This document shows positions 41,398-49,400 of a stretch of 64,000 nucleotides of DNA, in pieces. Under the pieces are notes generated by a model. That model made no database searches and had not been told where the DNA came from. It worked only from the letters and a program-made list of their open reading frames with translations. The position numbers were made by a program, and so were the translations under genes. Origin of the DNA: an uncultured Eubacteriales bacterium (GTDB lineage Bacteria; Bacillota; Clostridia; Christensenellales; Aristaeellaceae); assembly GCA_902799045.1 (NCBI GenBank), contig CADBZH010000009.1, positions 1 to 64,000 of the forward strand, written 5' to 3'. The stretch's first letter is position 1, and every line of letters starts with the position of its first letter.

Positions 41398-41826
41398 GTG
41401 AGTACTTATATGGCAAATCCCCAGAACGTCGAGCGTAAGTGGTACGTCATCGACGCGGAGGGCATGGTGTTCGGCCGCCTGGCCTCTCAGGTCGCCTCCA
41501 TGCTGCGCGGCAAGCATAAGCCCACCTTCACGCCTCACTGTGATTGTGGCGACTATATCATCGTTGTCAACGCCGATAAGCTGGTGTTGACCGGCAAGAA
41601 GCTGGACAACAAGGTTTATCGCTATCATACCGGCTATCCGGGCGGCTTGAAGGAGATCTCCTATCGCAAGCTGATGGCGAACAAGAGCGAGTTCGCCTTC
41701 CGCGAGGCCGTGCGCCGCATGCTGCCCAAGGGCCCCCTGGGCTACGCGATGGCCAAGAAGCTGTTCGTGTACGCCGGCCCTGAGCACAATCATCAGGCCC
41801 AGAAGCCCGAAGCGCTGAAGCTGTAA
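41398..41826 (+). CDS. rplM: 50S ribosomal protein L13
   Basis: 142 aa, standard length. [38 protein letters not shown], the [13 protein letters not shown] motif and [19 protein letters not shown] are L13 hallmarks. GTG at 41398 matches the family N-terminus ([14 protein letters not shown]) and has GGAGGG 10 nt upstream. Forms the usual pair with rpsI. Confidence 0.97.
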   Translation: MSTYMANPQNVERKWYVIDAEGMVFGRLASQVASMLRGKHKPTFTPHCDCGDYIIVVNADKLVLTGKKLDNKVYRYHTGYPGGLKEISYRKLMANKSEFAFREAVRRMLPKGPLGYAMAKKLFVYAGPEHNHQAQKPEALKL

Positions 41827-41845
41827 TAGGGAGGAGGACGAAAGA

Positions 41846-42238
41846 ATGAGTAATGTTTGTTTCCATGCTGTCGGCAGAAGGAAAAAGGCGATCGCCCGCG
41901 TTCGTCTGATCCCCGGTGAGGGCAACATCACCATCAACAAGCGCAACCTGGAGGAGTACTTCGGCTATGAGACCCTGAAGACCGTGGTCCGTCAGCCCCT
42001 GGTGCTCACCGAGACCCTCGGCAAGTGGGACGTCGTCGTCAACTGCAAGGGCGGCGGCTTCACCGGTCAGGCCGGCGCGATCCGTCATGGCATCGCCCGC
42101 GCGCTGGTGAAGGCGGACGCCGATCTGAAGCCCGCCATCAAGAAGGCCGGCTACCTGACCCGCGACCCGCGCATGAAGGAGCGCAAGAAGTACGGCCTCA
42201 AGGCCGCCCGTCGCGCGCCCCAGTTCTCCAAGCGCTAA
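41846..42238 (+). CDS. rpsI: 30S ribosomal protein S9
   Basis: 130 aa. [20 protein letters not shown] at the N-terminus, [19 protein letters not shown] in the middle and the basic tail [17 protein letters not shown] that reaches the decoding site. 19 bp after rplM with GGGAGGAGGA as ribosome site. Confidence 0.97.
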   Translation: MSNVCFHAVGRRKKAIARVRLIPGEGNITINKRNLEEYFGYETLKTVVRQPLVLTETLGKWDVVVNCKGGGFTGQAGAIRHGIARALVKADADLKPAIKKAGYLTRDPRMKERKKYGLKAARRAPQFSKR

Positions 42239-42239
42239 G

Positions 42240-42410
42240 GTAGCTGCTGATTCATTCCTATACCGATTCTGCAGTGCCTTTTCCCGCATCTGTCTCTTGC
42301 AGATTTCGCGATTTACCTCCGGGGCTTCCCAGCCCGTTCTTGCTGAAAACAGTCCACTGGACTGTTTTCCGGGCGCTCGAACCCAGTAAACCTTCGAAAT
42401 CTGCAAGGTC
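42240..42410. repeat. Full copy of palindromic dispersed element (family E)
   Basis: Starts at the rpsI stop. Inner termini TTGCAGATTTCGCGATTTAC (42297-42316) and GTAAACCTTCGAAATCTGCAA (42386-42406) are imperfect inverted repeats. Between them is a perfect 11-bp hairpin GAAAACAGTCC-ACT-GGACTGTTTTC (42345-42369), which could terminate rpsI transcription. Partial copies: 1-42 and 63494-63591. Confidence 0.85.
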
Positions 42411-42517
42411 ATGGCTTCGGGTTTTTTTCTTGCCTGCGGGGTGGACGCCGATTCGCCCTTTGTGTTATACTAAAAGTTAGGCGCTCCGGACGGCGCGAAG
42501 CAGGAAGCGACAGAGCG

Positions 42518-42981
42518 ATGGAAACGATGAACTACAACAAATACCTTTCCAAGGCGGATGTATGGACGCTGTCCCTCGGCTGCATCATCGGGTGGGGCGT
42601 CTTTGTCATGCCCGGGACGACGTTCCTCCCCGTGGCGGGGCCGTGCCGGACAGCCTGCGCGTGCTGGTGCTGAAGCTTTTGCTGATGCAGAGCCTCTGCG
42701 CGATCCTGCTGCTGGTGGTGGCCACGTTCCGAAGCAAATCGCTGGGCATGATCCTGGCCGTGCTGTTCGGGCTGGGGCTCACCGGGGTCGTCTATATGGG
42801 CATCAGCGAGGCGCTGAAGCCGATCCTGGGCCCGGAGACGAACATCGCCAAATACATGCCGGATGCCGTGATGGGTGAAAACCCCCTTGACACGGTGAAG
42901 ACCATCGTGGTCGCGGTCGTGACGGGAAGCGTCTTCCTGCCGCTGGCCATCCGGGTATTCGACCGGAAAGACGTGAAATAA
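42518..42981 (+). pseudogene. Chimeric remnant: APC permease start joined to an ABC-2 permease end
   Basis: From ATG 42518 the frame reads an amino-acid permease N-terminus (SKADVWTLSLGCIIGWGVFV, then MPGTTFLPVAGP) for ~42 codons and stops at 42671-42673 after a short out-of-frame tail. From about 42643, one frame over, an unrelated sequence reads to 42981: two membrane spans (LKLLLMQSLCAILLLVVATF; LGMILAVLFGLGLTGVVYMG), then a third and a final FDRKDV, as in ABC-2-type transporter permeases. The join is near 42636-42645. A single deletion between two membrane-protein genes explains this. The APC promoter (TATACT at 42466-42471) remains. A GTG at 42643 could start a ~112-aa product, but no ribosome site is seen. 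Confidence 0.75.
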
Positions 42982-42990
42982 CCGTGTGTC

Positions 42991-43010
42991 AAATGACCGA
43001 ACGGTCGTTT
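42991..43010. promoter_or_regulatory. TetR-type palindromic operator candidate
   Basis: AAATGACCGA-ACGGTCGTTT: arms GACCG/CGGTC around AA with flanking AAA/TTT. This resembles TetR-family operators. It lies 28 bp before the start at 43039. No TetR gene is in the window. Confidence 0.5.
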
Positions 43011-43038
43011 GCAAATAAAGAATTGGAGGAATAATCTT

Positions 43039-43452
43039 ATGGGTATTCTGGGTGTCATTCTTAGCATTCTGGCATTGGCGTGCGCCATCTTTGCCACATT
43101 TCTCTTCGGCACTGCCGGCGCCATCGTGACGGGCGTACTGGCCGCGGGCGCGATCCTGCTGGGCGTCTTCAAGCGCATGAAGGAAAAGAAGGGCGGCATC
43201 GCGGCCATCGTGATCGGCGTGCTGGCGGTCGTCCTGCTGTTTGCCATGACCAGCCTGTGGTCTTCCATGTTCACGGAGCTGCACAACAAGGCCGTGGAAC
43301 TGAAGCCGGAAGGCCTGTGGGCCCAGGCGTCCGAGGATGCCAGCGGCGGCCTGATGGGCATCATCACCAAGCTGCCCCAGGATGAAGCCAGCATGAACGC
43401 GCTGGTGGCGGAGATGAACGAGCTGAACCAGATGACCGTGGCACAGCAGTAG
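43039..43452 (+). CDS. Small membrane protein of unknown function
   Basis: 137 aa. Three hydrophobic segments in the first 80 residues (ILGVILSILALACAIFATFL; AGAIVTGVLAAGAILLGVF; GIAAIVIGVLAVVLLFAM), then a soluble tail (SSMFTELHNKAVELKPEGL, LPQDEASMNALVAEMNEL). ATG at 43039 has TTGGAGGAA upstream. Family not recognised. The TetR-like palindrome upstream suggests inducible expression. Confidence 0.7.
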   Translation: MGILGVILSILALACAIFATFLFGTAGAIVTGVLAAGAILLGVFKRMKEKKGGIAAIVIGVLAVVLLFAMTSLWSSMFTELHNKAVELKPEGLWAQASEDASGGLMGIITKLPQDEASMNALVAEMNELNQMTVAQQ

Positions 43453-43471
43453 TGATACTGGGGGAATGTGG

Positions 43472-44236
43472 ATGACGAAGAGGAAGCTGTATCTCGCGCT
43501 GCAGGCCGCGGTCTGCATGGCGCTGGTGGTTCTGCTGTCCCTGTCGGCGATTTCGATCTATCGGGAGGGCTCGGCCCGCCAGGCGGAGCACCCCATGGAG
43601 AGCATCTATACGCCGGAGATCATCGCCGGAAGATTCGCGCCCCTCGCGCCGCTGGTGATCGCGGGCCTTGCCCTGCTGATCGCGGGACTGGCGCTGGGCG
43701 TGAAGGATGAAAACGCCGAATGGCCGGTCAAGGATGCGGAATCAAACCGCGATCTGCTGATTGCCCGCGTCGCGCGGCCATCGGAGGCCATGCTGACGGA
43801 GCAGCGCGCACAGAGGCGGCTTGCGCGGATTGGATGGGGCCTGTTCGCGCTGTGCATGGTTCCCGCCCTGGCGTACCTGCTGAATCCGGCCCATTTCCCG
43901 GAGGACGGCCTGGAGGACATGCTCCTGTCGCTGCTGCGGGTGCTCCTGCCATGGACCGCCGCAGGCCTTGGCGCGCTGGCGGCGACCTCGATCCTGCGGG
44001 AGAAGAGCGCGCTCCGGGAAGCGCAGGCGGCCCGGGAGCGGCTGAAGGAGGAGAGGGCGGCGGGCATCGCGGCGGCGCCGAGCCGCGTCGAGCCGACGAG
44101 GAACATGGCGATCCCGCGGGCGATCCTCATCGCCGCGGCCGTCGCACTCATCCTCATCGGCGTGTTCAACGGAAGCGCCCGGGATGTGCTCTACAAAGCG
44201 ATCACGATCTGTACGGAGTGTATTGGCCTTGGATAA
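43472..44236 (+). CDS. CD1871A-family CXXC membrane protein
   Basis: 254 aa, about four spans. The last residues are CTECIGLG, the C-terminal CXXC signature of the CD1871A family found in Clostridia next to 4Fe-4S/thioredoxin-type genes. Spans lie near residues 8-28, 55-77, 120-140, 150-170 and a last one just before the CXXC (AILIAAAVALILIGVF). A charged coiled-coil-like segment (LREAQAARERLKEERAAG) precedes it. Start at 43472 keeps GGGGG at 7 nt; ATG 43466 would be too close. The 3' end overlaps the next gene. Confidence 0.8.
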   Translation: MTKRKLYLALQAAVCMALVVLLSLSAISIYREGSARQAEHPMESIYTPEIIAGRFAPLAPLVIAGLALLIAGLALGVKDENAEWPVKDAESNRDLLIARVARPSEAMLTEQRAQRRLARIGWGLFALCMVPALAYLLNPAHFPEDGLEDMLLSLLRVLLPWTAAGLGALAATSILREKSALREAQAARERLKEERAAGIAAAPSRVEPTRNMAIPRAILIAAAVALILIGVFNGSARDVLYKAITICTECIGLG

Positions 44237-45704
44237 TACGAAAACCAGCTGGTGGCAGGCGCACAGGCCGACGACGCGGCGGCTGGTGCAGCTGTATTCC
44301 GCCCTGCTGCACAATGCCTATATCAAGGGCTTCATCGATGGGAGGATCTATACCGGTGGCGCGAAGGCGGCCTGCGTCCCCGGCCTCAACTGCTATTCCT
44401 GTCCCGGCGCGGTGGGCGCCTGTCCGTTGGGCGCGATCCAGAACGCGCTGGCCTCCGCTGGCCACCGGGCGGGCTGGTATGTGCTGGGCATGCTGCTGCT
44501 CTTCGGCGTGATCCTGGGCCGGACGATCTGCGGCTGGCTGTGTCCGATGGGCCTGATCCAGGAGCTGCTGCATAAAATCCCCACGCCGAAGCTGAAGAAG
44601 AGCCGCGTCACCCGGGCGCTGTCCTGGCTGAAGACTGTCGTGCTGGCCGTGTTCGTGGTTGCCATCCCGCTGGGTTACGGGCTGCGCTATGATATCCCGC
44701 TGCCGGCCTTCTGCAAGTACATCTGCCCGGCCGGAACCTTTGAGGGCGCGATGAGCCATCTGGCCAACCCCGCCAATGCCTCCTTCTACAGCATGCTTGG
44801 CCTGCTCTTCACCCGCAAGTTCGTCATCATGCTGGTGATCGGACTGGCGTGCGTGTTCTGCTACCGCAGCTTCTGCCGCTTCCTCTGCCCGCTGGGGGCG
44901 ATCTACGGCCTGTTCAACCGCGTGAGTGTCGTCGGCGTGAGGGTGGACGACAGCCGCTGCAACCATTGCGGCGCGTGTGTGCGGCATTGCGGCATGGACG
45001 TGCGGCGGGTGGGCGACCACGAATGCATCCAGTGCGGCAGGTGCATGGACGTCTGCCATCCGGGCGCGATTTCCGTCCGGGCGGGCAGGATCATCCTCAA
45101 GGCCCCCGGGACGGGCTGCGCGGGTGACGCGCCCGACGCGCCGGACAAGCGCCGCAGGCTCGGCCGGGTCCTCTGGGGCGCGGCGCTGGCTGTGCTGTGC
45201 CTTGCCCTCGTGTGGTTCAACTTCCTGGACCCCGCGGCCACCGAGGCCCCCGCTGTCAGCGATGAAAGCGACGCGCCCGTCGGGCATGAGGTCGGCCAGC
45301 AGCTGGAGGATTTTGCGCTTGAATGCTACGACGGCTCCGAATTCCACCTGGCGGACGCACGGGGGAAGGTCGTGTTCATCAACCTCTGGGCGACCTACTG
45401 CACGCCCTGCATCCACGAACTGCCGTATTTCAGCGAGCTCTGCGCGTCCCATCCGGACGACATTGCCATGATCGCCGTGCACTCCAGCCTGGTGACGGAG
45501 GACCCGGTGGCGTTCATCGCCGACAAGGGCTTCGCCATGCCCTTCGCGACGGACGATGACGGCGCGGTGAACGCCATCGTCGGCGGCACGGGTGCGCTGC
45601 CGCAGACCATCGTGCTGAACCGCAGGGGCGAGGTAGTCTACAACCGGATCGGCTCCGTTACCCCGGAGGCGCTCGCGGCGCTGTACGACGAGGCGGATCA
45701 ATGA
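44223..45704 (+). CDS. Membrane 4Fe-4S protein fused to a TlpA-like thioredoxin domain
   Basis: About 493 aa. The first ~235 residues are a polyferredoxin-like membrane part (NapH/CcoG type) with spans and cysteine motifs CYSCPGAVGACPLG (~56), CGWLCPMG (~102), CKYICPAGT (~163) and CRFLCPLGA (~217). Two 4Fe-4S sites follow (CNHCGACVRHC and CIQCGRCMDVCHPG). A last span at ~305-325 leads to an extracytoplasmic TlpA-type domain with YCTPC (~391-395) and a cis-Pro near GALPQT. This would carry electrons from cytoplasmic iron-sulfur centres out to a dithiol. No ATG fits; TTG 44223 or 44229, after GGAG and overlapping the CD1871A-type gene, is the likely start. Confidence 0.85.
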   Translation: MALDNTKTSWWQAHRPTTRRLVQLYSALLHNAYIKGFIDGRIYTGGAKAACVPGLNCYSCPGAVGACPLGAIQNALASAGHRAGWYVLGMLLLFGVILGRTICGWLCPMGLIQELLHKIPTPKLKKSRVTRALSWLKTVVLAVFVVAIPLGYGLRYDIPLPAFCKYICPAGTFEGAMSHLANPANASFYSMLGLLFTRKFVIMLVIGLACVFCYRSFCRFLCPLGAIYGLFNRVSVVGVRVDDSRCNHCGACVRHCGMDVRRVGDHECIQCGRCMDVCHPGAISVRAGRIILKAPGTGCAGDAPDAPDKRRRLGRVLWGAALAVLCLALVWFNFLDPAATEAPAVSDESDAPVGHEVGQQLEDFALECYDGSEFHLADARGKVVFINLWATYCTPCIHELPYFSELCASHPDDIAMIAVHSSLVTEDPVAFIADKGFAMPFATDDDGAVNAIVGGTGALPQTIVLNRRGEVVYNRIGSVTPEALAALYDEADQ

Positions 45705-45780
45705 CAGGCGGGAAACGGCGTGGAGCGCCGGCCTGGTTTCATTCCGATACGCTCCGGGATGCTTTTCTCAGATAAGACAT

Positions 45781-45857
45781 AAAAGATCCTTCGCTGCGCC
45801 CGGGATGACAAACGACGCAATTTCTGTCATCCTGAGCGCAGCGAAGGATCTGTACGA
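45781..45857. repeat. Family B inverted repeat
   Basis: AAAGATCCTTCGCTGCGCCC...GGATGACA and TGTCATCCTGAGCGCAGCGAAGGATCT as inverted arms with a ~16-nt loop, between convergent genes; may also end transcription on both sides. Confidence 0.8.
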
Positions 45858-45933
45858 ATGAAAAGCCAATTACGTTTTGCCCATTCCGCAAGCTTCCGAG
45901 AAGAACCAAAACATCGCCCCGGCGGTGATCGCA

Positions 45934-46323
45934 TCAAGGCCGGGGCGATGCTTTGCCCTTGCGCGCCTTCCCGCACCCGGTCAGCGCATAGCTGGCGCAG
46001 ACCAGCTCCATGACCTCTTCCTCCGCCGCCTGATCCAGCACGATCGACAGCCACTGTTCCTTGTTCATGTGGTAGGCCGGCAGAAAGCCGGGGCGCTGGC
46101 GCAGGGAGCCGATCAGCAGCGGGTCGCACTTCACGTTCAGGATGTCGACGGGGGCGTCGCCGGGCAGCCGGAGCGATCGGGGGTGGACGCGCATGAGCAG
46201 CGCGAACCACTTTCGGGAACCGCCGTGCCGGAAGACGGCCGCGTCCGGGGTGGAGATCCAGGGATAATCCGGCTCGACGCCGTAGGCGTCAAGGATACTT
46301 TGAATCAGGGATTGTCTGTCCAT
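45934..46323 (-). CDS. MmcQ/YjbR family protein
   Basis: 129 aa. MDRQSLIQSILDAYGVEPDY at the start, PDAAVFRHGGSRKWFALLMR in the middle and NVKCDPLLIGSLRQRPGFLP then AYHMNKEQWLSI, all typical of the MmcQ/YjbR double-wing DNA-binding-like fold. Function unknown in general. Start at 46323 matches the family N-terminus. It lies 7 bp after the diguanylate cyclase gene. Confidence 0.87.
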   Translation of the reverse strand: MDRQSLIQSILDAYGVEPDYPWISTPDAAVFRHGGSRKWFALLMRVHPRSLRLPGDAPVDILNVKCDPLLIGSLRQRPGFLPAYHMNKEQWLSIVLDQAAEEEVMELVCASYALTGCGKARKGKASPRP

Positions 46324-46330
46324 TGCTGCG

Positions 46331-47467
46331 TCATCTTCCCGCTTTCGTGCGCTGCTTCTCCTTGTACAGTTCACCGTCCGCCTGCTCCAGCAGCGCTTCC
46401 AGCGACTGGCCGTCCGCGTACTGCGCCACGCCGATGCTCATGGCAAACTTGTAGGGCGGATTGTGCTCGCGCCGATAGTCGTCGAACCTCTTAAGAATGC
46501 CCTGCCTGAAGGCGGTGACGTCGGCGTCATTCTCAAAAAAGCCCAGGATCATGAATTCGTCGCCGCCATAGCGGACGAGGATGCCCTTGTGTCCGACCAT
46601 GGATTCGGTCAACAGGGTCGCGGCGGCGACGAGCGCCTGATCGCCGACCGGATGGCCGTAGGTGTCGTTGATCTGCTTGAAGCTGTCCAGGTCCATCATC
46701 AGCAGGTACAGGCCCTTCTGGGGCCCGGTCTGCTTCACGTATTCCCCAAAGACCCCTTCCAGAGTCTTTCGGTTGTTCAGGCCGGTGAGGCCGTCCCGTA
46801 TGATCTCGCTGTCCTGGTCGTTGATGTAGAGCAGCACCAGCGAGACGGCCGCGCACGTCCACGATCCTGGCATGCCCGTGTAGAACAGGCTGACGATCGA
46901 GCCGATGACGGGGATGAAATAGAAGCTCAGCAGGGAGCGCACGGTCTGACGGGGCGTGCGGCGGTTCCCGCTCAGGAGGCGGGCGACGAGGTGCACCAGG
47001 GGAATGGCCAGCATGCCGTAGGCGCCGATCATTTGCAGCCAGAACAGCGGCCCGTGGGCATAGACGTTCTCGGGAGAGACCGTGAAGACCCACTCCGTCC
47101 AGATGGAGAGGACGTTGAGCGCCAGGAAGAACAGCCCCGGCAGCATGACAAGGTTTTGCAGCTTTTTGGTCATCGTATAGCCCAGCGTTTCCAGCACGTA
47201 CAGATACCAGATGCAGCCCAGTATGACCCCCGCCGACAGGTACAGCGCGTTGATGCAGCGGTTGGCCATGACGGCCCCGGGAAACAGATGCCCCTCCACG
47301 AGCAGCCACAGGATGTCCAGCCCCAGCTGGACGATGACGCCATAGACCAGGGAGCGGAACAGCACCCGGTTCATCTGCTGGTTGACGTTGGCCAGGGTCT
47401 GGTGCGCGATGGCGTACAGGATCACCAGGCACAGGGCGTCAAGCTCAATATGGATTGCGGTCGTCAT
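46331..47467 (-). CDS. Membrane diguanylate cyclase (GGDEF)
   Basis: 378 aa. About six hydrophobic segments fill residues ~5-215. The GGDEF domain follows: DGLTGLNNRKTLEGVF (~222), LMMDLDSFKQINDTYGHPVG (~260) and the intact active site RYGGDEFMIL (~298). It should make cyclic di-GMP from GTP. No RxxD inhibitory site is seen five residues before GGDEF, so product inhibition may be weak. Start at 47467 has GAGGAT 8 nt upstream. No EAL or HD-GYP protein is in the window. Confidence 0.9.
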   Translation of the reverse strand: MTTAIHIELDALCLVILYAIAHQTLANVNQQMNRVLFRSLVYGVIVQLGLDILWLLVEGHLFPGAVMANRCINALYLSAGVILGCIWYLYVLETLGYTMTKKLQNLVMLPGLFFLALNVLSIWTEWVFTVSPENVYAHGPLFWLQMIGAYGMLAIPLVHLVARLLSGNRRTPRQTVRSLLSFYFIPVIGSIVSLFYTGMPGSWTCAAVSLVLLYINDQDSEIIRDGLTGLNNRKTLEGVFGEYVKQTGPQKGLYLLMMDLDSFKQINDTYGHPVGDQALVAAATLLTESMVGHKGILVRYGGDEFMILGFFENDADVTAFRQGILKRFDDYRREHNPPYKFAMSIGVAQYADGQSLEALLEQADGELYKEKQRTKAGR

Positions 47468-47669
47468 GCAATCATCCTCATCCGCTGTATATTGACCGCC
47501 TTCAGGAGTCGATCCACCCGGGAAGGCGCTGTTTCTCTCTCGATATATAGTATAGCTTGAAGCCCGGCGGGGTGTCAAGTGTCGCGCCGGCTGAATTCCA
47601 GGAAGGGTTTTCCGCGATGGATGGCGAATGTATAGGGCATTGGGAATGCATGACGGGGGAGGGACGCAC

Positions 47670-48341
47670 GTGGAAAAGCTGACGATTTTGAACAAGCGCG
47701 TCGACTTGTTTCGCGGTGAAAGCGCGGACGCGCCGCTGGTGGTGCTGAACGGCGAGGACGGCGAGGGCGCGGCGATGCGCGATGCGATTCGGTCGCAGAC
47801 GGACGCGGACTTCGCGCTGGCGGCCATCGGCGGCCTGGACTGGGATCTGGAGCTGACGCCCTGGCCCGCGAAGGGGATTCGCCGTGGCCAGGATTTCGGC
47901 GGTCAGGCGGGAGAATGGCTCTCCGCCCTGACGGGCGAGGTCCTGCCCCGGGTCCTGGCGAAGCTGGGCGCAAAGCCCCGCTGGACGGGCCTGGCCGGCT
48001 ATTCGCTGGCGGGACTGTTCGCACTGTGGACGCTGTATCAGTCGGACGTGTTCGACCGCGTTGCCAGCGGCTCCGGCTCGCTGTGGTATCCGGAGTTTGA
48101 GGCCTACGCCGCCGCCAACGCCTTCCGCAGGCCGCCGGAGCGCCTCTACCTGTCGCTCGGGGACCGGGAAGCCCTGACGAAAAACCCCGTCATGCAGCCC
48201 GTGGAAGCCGTCACGCGCCGGCTGGCGGAGCGCTGGTCGGGCGAGAGCCTCGCCATGCGCTTCGAAATCAACCCCGGCGGGCACTTCAACGACCCGGTGG
48301 GGCGCATGGCGCGGGGAATCGCGTGGCTGCTGCAGGGATGA
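47670..48341 (+). CDS. Alpha/beta hydrolase (esterase-like)
   Basis: 223 aa. Nucleophile elbow AGYSLAGLFALW (Ser ~112), a predicted Asp in LSLGDREAL and His in NPGGHFNDP give a plausible triad. It resembles Fes/BES1-like esterases (SGSGSLWYPEF). GTG at 47670 is preferred since GGGGGAGGG lies just upstream; ATGs further left lie before that site. Substrate unknown. Confidence 0.75.
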   Translation: MEKLTILNKRVDLFRGESADAPLVVLNGEDGEGAAMRDAIRSQTDADFALAAIGGLDWDLELTPWPAKGIRRGQDFGGQAGEWLSALTGEVLPRVLAKLGAKPRWTGLAGYSLAGLFALWTLYQSDVFDRVASGSGSLWYPEFEAYAAANAFRRPPERLYLSLGDREALTKNPVMQPVEAVTRRLAERWSGESLAMRFEINPGGHFNDPVGRMARGIAWLLQG

Positions 48342-48406
48342 GGGCGCCCCGGACGGCGCAAAAAGCGGCGTCAAGGAGCCGCATTCTGATAATCTCCGCG
48401 ATCGAC

Positions 48407-48438
48407 AAAAAACCGAAGGCACAGACCTTCGGTTTTTT
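48407..48438. terminator. Bidirectional terminator
   Basis: AAAAAACCGAAGG (48407-48419) and CCTTCGGTTTTTT (48426-48438) are perfect inverted copies with a 6-nt loop. A-run and U-run on both strands; it serves the hydrolase gene (+) and the AraC gene (-). Confidence 0.9.
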
Positions 48439-48449
48439 GCGCCATCTTG

Positions 48450-49358
48450 CTATTTCATGATATCTCCGTAGATCTCCCGGAAGCGGGAGGGCGTGCAATT
48501 CTTGGCGTCGCGGAACACGCGGTTGAACGTGGCCACGCTGCCGAAGCCGGCGCTCAGGGCGATCTCCTGGATGGGCTGGCGGGAGTGGATCAGCAGCTCC
48601 TCGGCCATGCTGATGCGCTTGCCCCGCAGGTATTCCGAGAAGGACATACCCAGCTGCTGCTTGAACACGCGGCTGAAATAGCACTTGGAGAAGCCGGTGA
48701 AGTTGCTCACGTCGGTGAGGGTGATGTCCCGCATGTAGTTCTGATCGATGTAGAGGCGGGCGCTGTCCACGATCTCCGGGTCGATGCGCTGGCTCTTGTC
48801 GTCGAAGCGGGTCATCTCACGGGTCATGTTGAACTGGCCCAGCCGCGCGTACATCTGGATCAGCGCGGCGTAGCACAGCGAGTTCCACAGGAATTCCCGG
48901 CGCTCATAGCAGCTCACCACCTGCGTCAGCAGCGAACGGATGGATTCCACCGATTCAGACTGGCCCGTCAGGTAGATGGGCGTCTTCAGCAGGCCCTCGA
49001 TCAGCTGCATATCGCGCATGCCGAAGATGTGATCCGGCTCAAACAGCAGCAGATACCGGGAACTTCCCTCGTGCATGAACAGGCTGTGCACCCAGTTGGG
49101 CGGTATGATCAGCACCTCGTTGCTCTGCACGCGATAGGTGCAGTCGGACACCGAGTAGATCACCTCGCCGGTGATGGGCATGATGATCTCCACCGCCGAG
49201 TGAAAGTGGCTCTCGTAGTGGGAGGGCGTCTCGGAATACCAGACGCGCAGGGAGGAATGCTCGATGTACGTCACGTATTCCTGGTTGCCCTTGAGGATGC
49301 GGAAACCGTCGGGGAAGCGGCTTCGCGACATGACTTCGGCGGGCGCTTTGTTTTCCAT
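48450..49358 (-). CDS. AraC-family regulator with cupin sensor (regulator 1)
   Basis: 302 aa. N-terminal cupin-like half (SHYESHFHSAVEIIMPITGE, EVLIIPPNWVHSLF) probably senses a sugar. C-terminal double helix-turn-helix from ~200 (DITLTDVSNFTGFSKCYFSR and IQEIALSAGFGSVATFNRVF). Last gene of the transporter set on this strand, so it likely controls sugar uptake genes. Ends 12 bp before the bidirectional terminator. Confidence 0.9.
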   Translation of the reverse strand: MENKAPAEVMSRSRFPDGFRILKGNQEYVTYIEHSSLRVWYSETPSHYESHFHSAVEIIMPITGEVIYSVSDCTYRVQSNEVLIIPPNWVHSLFMHEGSSRYLLLFEPDHIFGMRDMQLIEGLLKTPIYLTGQSESVESIRSLLTQVVSCYERREFLWNSLCYAALIQMYARLGQFNMTREMTRFDDKSQRIDPEIVDSARLYIDQNYMRDITLTDVSNFTGFSKCYFSRVFKQQLGMSFSEYLRGKRISMAEELLIHSRQPIQEIALSAGFGSVATFNRVFRDAKNCTPSRFREIYGDIMK

Positions 49359-49400
49359 GAACTCACCTCCAGGCGGGTGGGTAGGGGAGAGGCTTCGGGA

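Noticed and set aside
43606-44169. Minus-strand frame opposite the CD1871A-like gene
   Set aside because: Antisense shadow; the plus frame ends with the diagnostic CTECIGLG.
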